A DNA stretch of 64,000 nucleotides from the NCBI GenBank assembly GCA_014871385.1, contig CM026421.1, positions 25,476,752-25,540,751 on the forward strand. Reading direction: 5' to 3'. Made by a program: the position numbers and the translations under genes. Below the pieces are notes generated by a model. The model was given only the letters and a program-made list of their open reading frames with translations. It ran no database searches and was not told the origin of the DNA. Below are positions 36,815-47,200 of the stretch, piece by piece. The first letter of the stretch is position 1; every line of letters begins with the position of its first letter. Source of the DNA: Ceratodon purpureus. Its lineage: Eukaryota; Streptophyta; Bryopsida; Pseudoditrichales; Ditrichaceae.

Positions 36815-37065
36815 AATAATCATTAAGAAAAGCCATACAAATCTCCTCTAATAAACTAATATTAAGGTGTGTCGTCTTGACATTAAATTAGAGAAGTTCC
36901 AAATCCTCGGCACTTACAATTGAGAGTATTATCAAAATAGATTTAGTTATGGTTGTAGGAGCAAAAATCTTGTTGTAGTCAAGGCCATATGTACGTGTGA
37001 AGCTCTTTGCCAACAACTATGCCTTGATTTTCTTAATAAATCTATCAAACTGTAGGGTGAAACCA
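36815..37065 (-). mobile_element. Ty1/copia reverse transcriptase fragment (degenerate)
   Basis: On the minus strand one frame, broken by two stops, follows the copia RT signature: KIKA, stop, LLAKSFTRTYGLDYNKIFAP (family: KARLVAKGFTQ-G-DY-ETFAPV), then ILSIVSAEDLELL, stop, FNVKTTHLNISLLEEICMA (family: DVKTAFLNGDLEEEIYM). The rest of pol and any LTRs are not recognisable around it. An old retrotransposon remnant. Confidence 0.85.
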
Positions 37066-39790
37066 CACTACGATGGCTACAATTTTGGCCAACCAAGAAT
37101 GCCTAGAAAGAACTGAGAGTCAAACGTCAAATGTGAGGAAATTTTGGAATAGGATGATGAGTATTTAAGCCATTAAGTATTGGGGTTACAGACATAATTA
37201 CTCTAGCGTGGGTGCCAAGTGCATGCTTTTAGTGCGCAACCAATGCATGTGCCGGGGCATTAATGGACCCAACGTTTTTGTAGTAGCTTCACCACTGATT
37301 ACATATAGCCAAGGTCATCAGACTGGTGATTAGAAATTGCGCCTTGTCTTGCACCTTGTGGCCACTAGCAGCATGTTCGTAAAATCATTCGCCTATTTGA
37401 TGTGGCAAGGCTATGGCCGTTTTTCATGCGCGCATTGTTTGATTGTTGCTAGAATTCACGTCGTGTGTAGTTTCTATAGATGCCTAATGATGCAAGACTG
37501 TCAATTTAAATTTGACCTCTAATAACTTCAAAATATACTGTTATAATCAATCATTTTTTTCCAAAGTTTTTCTAGTGTAATAGGCTCTAACATTGTCACT
37601 ACACCCAAAGATGTTCAAGGAAAAGTGACAAATAAAAAAAATAAAAAAATAATGATGTCATTAGAGGCACAATTTAAATAGGAATTTTTTATGTTCTCAA
37701 GGACAAGTCATTTGAGACGATTTTTTCTACGCTATTTCCAATACCGTACTTTAAGGGCAACTTTGGCACTATGATGCCAAATATTTATTTAAAGTGGTGA
37801 AATAGCCTTCAACATGGACATAGAAGATATTCTAATTTTTGGCACTATTAAATGAATAAATTTTGTATTTCGGCATGGGCCACTTATAATAAACCTTGTT
37901 AGTAGGAAAATGTAGGTTGCTCAATGCTTATTTCATTAAGCCGACCTCCTTTGGAATTTAGTGAATGACTCACCTATAAATGATGGCCCCATCCTAAGTT
38001 CCTAATTCCCTCATAAAAGCAACCTGAAATTAGATTCTTTATTTACTCCTGATTGAGTCATGCACTAATTGCCGTACATGCTCACCATAACAAGCTGTAC
38101 ATGTCATTTTTAAATTTTTACTCTTTTAAAATTTTGTTTACCATTCTGATCCTATGACAACCAAAAAATTCGGCATCAATAATTTAAATTAATTTATGAT
38201 GACGCTGTCCTATTTGCACGGTAGTGGTTTGTTGTTTTAGGTTGGTGCACTAAGTTTGAAAGGGAAAGACGTCCATGAGGAGAAGATGGTAGATATTTTT
38301 GGGAGGCGTTGCAGTCGTGCTAGGTACAAATGGCACAAAATAAGGTCAAAGAAAATCATCGCGAGAATAAGGAAGCTTCATTTTATATTATACCAGCACA
38401 ATAAGACAATGTAGAGCCACATGAAGGTCAAGTTTGCATATGGGATCACGGTCGAGCAGCAGTAGAGGAGGGAAAATATGAAGTGGGCTGCATTCAAGCA
38501 AGAGAAGAATAAGAAGCAGGGGGAGATGGTTGACCACATAAATCATGACTCTTGTATGTCAGGGCAAATGGTATGGAATACATCAAAGAGTAATTGAAGA
38601 AGCTCAAAGTGTAGGGGAAAGAAGGACCTTGTGGTCTTTATCGAATCGAGTCTTTGAAGCGGATAAATGACGTACCCAGCTGCCTACGTGCCGAATTTGC
38701 CAACGTCGAGTTTTCATTATTTGCTAATGAATTAAGTATGTTGATCATGGCGTGATACCATACAATAGTGAGCTCTAATTTTAACGCCTCAACGTATGTG
38801 CATAGCTCATCTAGTAAATTAGAAATGTACGCATGCACTAATATTTTTGCTTTAGCTGTAGCAATATAACTAAGAGAACACAAGACAACCACCGGTGTGT
38901 GTAAACAAGAGATATCACGAATGTGATGCATGTCAATAAGACATTGCGCCTCAAGAATAGAATTTAGAAATTTTGATGACGATTGAGGACCAAACACAAA
39001 TTTCTAAGAACTAGTTGACAAACCATCACTCCTACTTTGTTTGTGAATAAGTGGTGGGGGCAATCCATGAGAATGTGAATGAGTACTATTATGAGTATTA
39101 GAGCAATGTATTATGTGAACAAGGACTAGTGTCAATAGTAGAACAACATGGGCTCAAAATCTGCCTCAATGTGAACATCCTCTGAGTATGAAGCTTCCAA
39201 AAAGCTTCCAAAAAGCTTAGCACTCCCACTGAAAATTCCACCAAATTTCATGCTAAATCAACAACTTTTTATTGCCATAGTTTGTAATCATCTTACGAGT
39301 GTTCTACATATGAATAATGGCAATGCCTTCTTTTGTTGAATGACTAGTAGAATAGAGCTTGCCACGGATTTGTGGCATATACAATAAATCTTTAATGAAT
39401 ATGTAGTGACGTCATTGAGAGCATTTGTAACTTGTACGAGAATGTTGTCGATTTCTTGTACATAAAGTTTGAAGTCAATTGTAAATGTAATGTTCAACAT
39501 CTCATCTTCAACCAGGTAAAATTGTGTATGACGATTGCAATCAAGTTACCAAACATGAGGACACGATGGAGCGGAGAGAGAGCGTGGCGAAGAAACCCTA
39601 ACTGCGCGGCGGGCCACACATTAGTGCTCTCCTTCCGGATTCTGAAGGCGTTGAGCTTGATTTAGAAAGCCTGCACTTTGTAGTCCGGATCATCAGGTTT
39701 TGCGTATTTTATTTTATTTTATTTTGATACAAGAGAGTTATTTGTAAAGGCATCCGGTATTTGACTTAGATATATACCATGAGTTTTGAT
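37066..39790. other. AT-rich intergenic DNA, no gene recognised
   Basis: Contains an open frame of 119 codons on the minus strand (38638-38997) that matches nothing I know, and a purine-rich stretch at 38,250-38,560 (MKWAAFKQEKNKKQ-type translation) that may be transposon debris. Neither has a start context or neighbouring exons that support a gene. Confidence 0.4.
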
Positions 39791-40041
39791 TTATTGTATA
39801 ATTTTTTTTTACTTCAAATAGTTGGGAGGCATGGAAGAACTTGGTGGTCTCACTAAATTCGGTGTATAAGATCTTGGTGGTCTCTAAACTCAAGGGAAAC
39901 TAGTTTTGAAGGATGGAATGACGGCAAAACTAGTCTCCCTTGAGTTTAGAGACCACCAAGCTCTTACACACCGAATTTAGTGAGACCACCAAGTTCTTCC
40001 ATGCCTCCCAACTATTTGAAGTAAAAAAAATTATACAATAA
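39791..40041. repeat. Near-perfect foldback: 117-bp inverted repeat with 18-base loop
   Basis: The left arm 39791-39907 and right arm 39926-40041 are reverse complements with only about three mismatches and a small difference in a T/A run. They are separated by 18 bases. Both outer ends read TTATTGTATAAT (the right one inverted). A transcript would fold into a hairpin about 115 bp long. Either a young foldback MITE or a hairpin RNA locus; no coding content. Confidence 0.9.
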
Positions 40042-40441
40042 CGCAAAAGAGTCATGGTATCTTTTAAAAACACAAGGTGACTTTAAGGATAACTCTAAGA
40101 AAAGGAGCGGTTTTGCGTTTTTGTTATGGGCTACTGTGACTCTTAATTTTCGATTAGTTTGTATGTGGTGACCTCAAGATGACGACATATTTGGATGCAC
40201 TCACACGAACGGTGTCAAAGCCGGACGTTCGGCACGAAGCAGGCCCAAACGTTCCTGGATGACAGCGCCAAGGGGTAGCAGAATACCACACGTTTGGTAA
40301 AGGGTTAGCTGCTGACTCCACTCTCGTCTGTCCTATTTTGTGTTGCAGAACATGCGATACTGGTAAATATAATCCTTACTATGCTGAAGAAGGGGAACAA
40401 CTCCCATCCAACTTTGAGAGGAACTACTACGGACTTTTGAT

Positions 40442-40758
40442 GCTCCAACTCTCATCTGAATTTGGTGATACGGGAATCTGAAGAAAAGGCTTTGGGGCAG
40501 CTACGTATTGTGCATTTGAAACTTGCAGAAATGTTTGACGTTGAAGCGGAGGAGCTTGCCCAGGCAGAGAAGGATGCTGTATTGGTCAAGAAGGTGATGA
40601 AAGCTGCCAATCCGCATGAAGGTGCACACAAGTCCACAAAAGCATCTGACCCTCCGACTGCATCAAACTATCATTTTCTCAACGGATTAAATATTGCTCC
40701 TGCTCAAGTGGCTGCACTCGAGGATCTGGTTGAGTCCATTCAAACATCGCAAGTTTAG
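40442..40758 (+). CDS. Coding-like fragment of unknown protein (C-terminal part)
   Basis: A frame open from 40442 to a TAG at 40756-40758 gives a charged helical sequence (ESEEKALGQLRIVHLKLAEM, VEAEELAQAEKDAVLVKKVM) and a softer end (IAPAQVAALEDLVESIQTSQ). It has no ATG at its beginning. A plausible acceptor (TTGCAG before 40530) would make it a last exon. No family is recognised and no upstream exons are clear, so it may be a relic of a gene captured by the surrounding repeats. Confidence 0.3.
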
Positions 40759-40802
40759 AAGGATCTGGCTTTGCTTATGGCTTCTGGCAAGGATCCGGTT
40801 GA

Positions 40803-40908
40803 TCCACTGAAAGTAATATAGAGGTTAGCATCTCGTACGGCGGTCATAACTAAACATTATCTTTGATGTATCATTAGAAGAATAATCTAAATTAAGTATC
40901 AACCAAGC
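40803..40908. repeat. Dispersed repeat A, copy 2 (uninterrupted; empty MITE site)
   Basis: Matches 25185-25265 plus 25645-25673 continuously. The single AGAA at 40879-40882 is the unoccupied equivalent of the MITE target. It runs directly into dispersed repeat B, so A and B may be parts of one longer element. Confidence 0.8.
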
Positions 40909-41257
40909 CACTTTGGTTTGTAAATATTTTCTCAAGTTTCAAAGTGTTGAAAGTACTTCTTCTTTGTCTACTTTGAATGAGGCTAGAAAAAAATATACAA
41001 TTCTTATAGAGCCCCATGCTTAGAAGGTTTCTCTTGCATCAATTGACTTAATATCAAAATGTATGGAAAATTTTAACTTGTAAATTATGGCTTTAATTGA
41101 TAGCTAAATAAGGAGTATGTTTGAAATGATAACTATCGTACTAATAGAGCTTCAAGCGACTTTCAATACCACAGCTATTTCTACATTGAATTCAAGCTAC
41201 TTATTGAGAATTTGTAAGTAAAATTCATAACTAGCATCAAAATGTAATACAAAGTAA
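40901..41257. repeat. Dispersed repeat B, copy 2
   Basis: Partner of 28461-28818, same orientation, with scattered substitutions. Joined to repeat A in this copy only. Confidence 0.85.
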
Positions 41258-43230
41258 GTTGTTCACTAGTTGAAGCATCATGGTTAGAATTATTGATGGT
41301 GATTGCGGTATCTCAATGTAGGCCACAAAATGACCACATTATTTGAAACTCGTCTGTGTAAGGTATAGTAATGCTTGATTGAATCACTATTTGTATGACG
41401 CATTTACAACGTATGACTATTTTATGAGTATTACAATTCTTGTAGTCGTTAAATAAATAAATCATGCCATGGTTTTTAGAACCTTTCTAGAAAATCAAAA
41501 TGTTAGGTTATCAATGTTTTTAATGTTGTGAAGAATGTCTACAATCAACAAAGATTATATATTGACAAATGACTACAAAAACTAGTAAGTATTTGATGGA
41601 GGTTTTTTTAATCTTGTAACATGTAAATAGCTCAAGCTTTTTTTCTCTTCATTTATTGACGTTTACTATAATGATGAAAGTGCCAACGCTACTAGCGAGT
41701 TCAAATTCCTAGATAAAATGCTTGTTAAAGACATTTATTTCTTCGCACAATTGGCATGGTGTTGATTTGCCTTCACTACAAAGGTCTCAATTGCCTTTTT
41801 ATATCCATCTTCTATTAAAAATTTAATTGTCACTTTGTAACTAAATATATAACTTACGGATTGATCTTTCACAAAGCTATGTATATGCTTATTATAAGTG
41901 AAAAATCCATCATTCAAATTGAAATTCTCTAACTAATTGTTTCTGCAATCAACTTGTCCATTATGCTTTGTTGCCACTACTACTTTTTTTTTCCACATTA
42001 CTTAAAAGATCAAAGTATGCAACAAATTGTCTTCAACATTCATTCATAATCATAAACCATTGGATACTTGCTCTCATACAACCAAATGATATACATTACT
42101 AAGCTATATAACATACAATTTCAAAAAACTTCAAAATTGATTCTTACTACCGTAGTAGATTACTAACACCTTGAGCACTATTTTGCCTAATAATTAATTA
42201 AAGTGCAAAAAGTGGTTAGGCAATTCAAAAAACAATGTCTCAAAGTTGAGCATTTTTTATTTCTCAAAGTATTATGGGGCATTAGTATCTCAAGGTCAGA
42301 CAAAAAATATCTCAAAGTTGGATATTGATATCTCATAGTTGGGCAAATAAAGTCAAGAATTTCCAGAAAAATTAGGCAGACTTCAAAAATAATATTTTTT
42401 TGGCTAAGCTGCTGGTAACCTACGGTATATGACATGATAAAAAAACTCCATATTCAAATAAATAATACATATCTCCATATATAACATAGAATGTACATAT
42501 TTTCATTTTGAAACTATAATAAACACCACTATCTTATGTATCATACAACATTGTAAATACTGTAGTACCATAGCATGTTCGTCAAAAAATAATTCTAAAA
42601 ATACAAAACATAAAAAATAGAAAAATATGGAAATAAGAATAAAAATAAAAATAAAAATAAAAATAAAAAATCAGTTTTTGTAATATCGTGTTATTTCTAA
42701 GCCATTTAAGGTCATTTTTGTTGTTTTTTTGCTAAAAAAGAAAAATCCAGAAATTCAGTTTTTGAGAGACAAACCTTATTTTTTCCAAAGAAAATATTTG
42801 TTCGCGAGGTGATGAATTTGCTATGGTGTTACGGTAGAAATCTCCTTTAATATATACATGTTCCAACATATCCTAGGATATCAAATCTTCACTAGTAGTG
42901 CAAAGAACAACAAAGTCGCAATGATATCTCATTCTCCTGAAAATCATATCAATTTTTCCAAAAGCCCAAAAAACCTTTGGCGTACCCTATAAACTCATCC
43001 AATTCGCTACATCCAAAGTACCATATGTTGATAGCAAGTCCATTCATCCTTCAGTAAATTTTTTTCTTTTTGAGAAAAACAACATTCGTCCTCCAGAAAT
43101 TATATTTTTCACTTTTGTATTTTTAAAAACACTTAAAATAGCCTAAGATGGATTAAAAACATTGAAATATCTCATAAAACAATTTCTCATACCTTTGTTT
43201 TTCATCCTAAAAAGTTATAATTTTTGTTCG
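41258..43230. other. AT-rich intergenic DNA with small repeats
   Basis: No gene. About 42,235-42,350 contains several degenerate copies of a TATCTCAAAGTTGGGCA-like unit, and 42,636-42,670 is an (AAAAT)n run. The stretch 42,963-43,021 is shared with the SAC-like relic at 23.65 kb. Confidence 0.45.
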
Positions 43231-44236
43231 TTATCTTCTCGTAGAATTATTTGCGTACGAACGTGCTATTGACGTACAGTGACACCCAATTCCAACTTGA
43301 AATGCTGACATGAAAACATGAGCCCAAACCAAGGGAAAAACACAACTTGGAAAGAGGCAAGAGAGGGCCCCAAACGGTCCCAAATTCCACCCAAACCCAA
43401 CCCACCCAAAAGAAGAAGAGAGGGACAGTGGAGAAGGAACACTGCACTGCAGAGTGGCAGAGCTTGCACTGCAACTGGGCAGGAAAGCCATCAGCATTGC
43501 ATTGCATTGCAACTGGCCCTTCTCTTGTCGTACGGCACCATAACCAACTCCCTCTCCCACTGCTCTTTCTCTCTCTCTCGCTCGCTCGCTCTCTCTCTCT
43601 CGTTGCATGCACACAAGGTACGTAATCTCAGCTACCAGGTTACGAGTCACGACTCTCTTGTAGATCTGCTCACTCTCTCCACGTCACCGCCCTCGCCCTC
43701 GCCCTCGCCACTACGCTACTGGCAAAAAGATTGCTCCATTAATACAGTGACTACATTGTGGACACAACCGCTGCTCTAGGGTTTGCAAAAACTTCAGCTC
43801 CGGAACTTGGACTTCTGGGTTTAGATCCCGGCTCATCGTTCTGGACTTCGGAATCCCGTCTTTACGTTTTTCTTCTGTTTCTGCCGTCGTGCTTTTCGCG
43901 CATTCTTTGTTCCACGGAGCTGCTCAAATTTCTTTCTGGGGCCAGGTTTTGAGGTTTGTAAGGGTTTGATTTTTTGGGGAAATTCGAGGTGGATCTGGGT
44001 GGGATCGAGGTGCTGGAGTGAAAAGATTTGCGGGGTTTTTAAAAATTAAATTAGTTTGATTTTTTTTTTTGTTTTTTTGGGGGAGTTTTGTGTGAATTGG
44101 ATCGTGACGTGGATGCTGGAGTTGAAATTGCGTGCGATTTTATTGTTGGAGTGCTTTTTGCGTTGGCAGCGATGGAGGTTTGAATTTTGGGAGGTTGCTG
44201 ATGGAGGTTATGTGCATTGTTGTGAGCAGATCCACC
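43231..44236 (+). promoter_or_regulatory. Promoter and 5' leader of the SAC phosphatase gene
   Basis: This kilobase changes from AT-rich to balanced composition. It contains a CT/GCTC microsatellite at about 43,563-43,604, a common feature of plant core promoters and leaders. GTACGTAATC at about 43,618 and TTGTGAGCAG at about 44,220 could be leader splice sites. No TATA box can be assigned with confidence. Confidence 0.4.
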
Positions 44237-47200
44237 ATGGACAAGGAGATGGGGGATTTTAGTGGAATCCAGAAGATGGTCACTCGGATGCGCCTGTGGG
44301 AGCTGCCGGACAGATATGTCTTGGAACCCACCGATTGCATGGCTTCTCAGTTTCTTTCGATAGATCGTTCCACCGGAGACTTGAGCTACAAGAGTAAGTA
44401 AACCGCTGCTGTAGTCGGAGATAGATTTGAGGGATGGTTTTGCAATATTGGGGGGTTGTTCGTACTACTCTTGGTCGTATGCATGTGGGCAGTAGCGAAG
44501 TTGTTTTGTGAAGCTCTGTGTGACGGTGATGCAGGTCAGCTTCCGGACTCGAATGTGCCGCATGCGCAAATTGTGTTCGGGTTGGTGGGTATCCTCCGTC
44601 TTGTTGCAGGTAAGTCGCAGCGCTTCATGGACTCTGTTGGACCTCGTGTGTGGACTTTCTTCTAGGAGTTTTGAACCGTAGAGAGTTGTCGTTTAGGTCT
44701 TAGTGCTGCAAGTCGGACCAATGAACTGGTGATTAGCCTGGGCCGAATCTGCTCACAACCCTCATGTCAAATAGTGCTTAAGAAGATTCACATTACCTTT
44801 CATATTATGCCAAATCTGGACGATGGAACTGTGATAGACTAAGGTATGTGCTTGAGTTCATAGACATCTCACTTATACGTCGAGGCTGTGTTGACTCGTC
44901 GTGTGATGTTTATGGCGGTTTCAGGAACTTATGCACTTGTTATAACTAGTCGCCAGCATTTGGGCATGTACAAAGGCCACCCTATTTACCGTGTGAAATC
45001 TATGAAAGTTTTACCCTGCAACAATAACCTTCATAAAGCAACCCCCGAAGAGGTACGATTGTTTAATCTTTAAATTGGTTTTCAAATTGGTATTCGCTTC
45101 TTACTATACCTAGAAAGTGTTGCGATCTCATTTTATATATCATAATTGCAGAAAAAAGAAGAGGCGCACTTTGTGCATTTGCTGAAGACACTTCAATCAA
45201 CCCCTGGGCTCTATTTCTCATATGATGTGGATTTGACATTAAAGTAAGTTGGTCCCTTCTCTCGGCTAGTCCCATCCTCGCAATTAAGGCATTGTTTTAT
45301 GCAGCTTAGCCATCATCTTACTAACGTCTCCCTTTGGCCTGTATTTGAGAGTTTGAATAGCTGGAATATCACCAGGTAGTCTCGAATTCGGACTTCAGCA
45401 TATTGACCAGAACATTCGTTTTCGATTGCAGTGCAGAGAGATATCAAGCTGTTGCGATGTCAGAACAGCCATCTTTATGGAAACATGTATGTTTTCGATC
45501 TACCAATCCTTATGTTGACGCCAGTGTGGAAGATGTAACGCTTGAGGTCTAGTTTGTAACGAATCTGTCTAGGCTAAAAACGTATGGTCACCCGGTTTGG
45601 AATTTTCACTGATCGGGATTGTTGGGTTGAGCAGGCAGATGACAGGTTTTTATGGAACAATCAGTTGATGCAAGAGCTGATTGCCCAGAAGGTGCGTAGT
45701 TTGCTTACTTCCACATTTTGTTGGTTAACTGTTGCCGTGGTCATTTGTCATTGTTTGTGTTTCAAAAGTCTTTGTAGAATGATTTCGGTGTTTTGGTGGG
45801 GTTGTGCAGATGGAGCCTTATATTCTTCCTGTGATCCAAGGCAATATCCTGCTGATTCACTTTCTATATTTCACCTTTGTTGTTGAGTGGGGTCTAGACG
45901 TATATTATCTCTATTATGTGGGTAATTTTTGGCGTCGCAGACATTTGTCATACCAATCGCAGAAATGCGAATCATATTTTCAGTTCTTGATTTTTTTTAA
46001 CTGACAATTGTTAGTTTCTTAAAATCACCGTAGAATCCGGTCCCTTGATTTTTAGTTCCAAGTGATTTAAAATTGATTAAAATTAAGTGCTGAGGAGGTT
46101 TAATGTCTGTACACTTGTGAGTCCTTGACCACTGTGAACGTTTTCAAACTATTGAGTCAGTTGCGAAAGGCAAACCAGTCAAGGTTTCGCTGATTGCAAG
46201 ACGGTCTATGAGGCGTGCTGGTGAGTTCTCGATTTCTCAAGCGCATATTCTGTACCACATTCTTTTATCATAGCGTAGCTGAGTACTTCTGGGACACTTG
46301 ATGGATGCCTTATGTTAAATGCTTTGCTACAACTATTTTTAGACACTGTCGACTTCTTAGTCTTACTGATTCTAAACACTTTGATCAGGCACACGAATGT
46401 GGCGAAGGGGTGCTGACCTAGAGGGCAACGTTGCCAATTTCGTAGAGTCAGAGCAAATACTTGAATCGCAGGGCTATTTTGCCTCTTACACACAGGTTTT
46501 TATTTCCTCACAAGAAACCTGGCTTTTAATTTCTTGAGTCTGAAAGCATAATGCTTAAAATTCGTATCTGTGGAATGATCACGTGCTTTTAGTAGGGTAT
46601 GTGTGCAACTGACTCAAGATGTTCTCTGATCATTATTTTTCGTACTATCACAGCTGAGGGGTTCTATCCCAGTCCTGTGGGAGCAGATTGTGGATCTTAC
46701 TTACAAGCCTACAATCAAGACTGTCAACTATGAAAACACGGTACGTAGTGAATCCCTTCCATTTCGCTTGTGTCGTTTCGCATTGATGCGTTCAAGGAAT
46801 ATACCCGTTGTAAATGATTGTTGTATTTTTTTTAGTATGACCTTTCTAGTAGCTAAGTTTTATGAAGTCGTTTTCTTTGAAGCCTTCTTGATGTTAAATA
46901 AACCGGGGGTACGGGTATATAAAGCGGGGATGGGCCTGAGTCATTTGTAACCCTAGTCCTGTGAGGGCTCTCCACGTCTCTCGGAGCTCTCTTCTAGTAG
47001 TCAAGCTTCTTTTGACCCTAAGTAACTTCCACAGTGCACTCTGGACTTCCGCTTTAACGATAAGTACCTGCGGGAATTTTGAACATCCACTTATTTTGGC
47101 AACAGGCCATGTCAGTTAATCGAAACCTAATTTTATTTTATTTTCTACAGCCGAAAGCGGTGGAGAGGCATTTCAATGACTTACAAAAGCGCTATGGTGA

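Noticed and set aside
43231..43779. Overlapping frames on both strands around the CT microsatellite
   Set aside because: Caused by simple-sequence repeats in the SAC promoter/leader.
45844..46139. GC-AG intron reading (CCAAG|GCAATA) for SAC intron 7
   Set aside because: It would not produce the conserved VIQGSF and the donor is poor; the AT-AC reading fits donor, branch site, spacing and protein.
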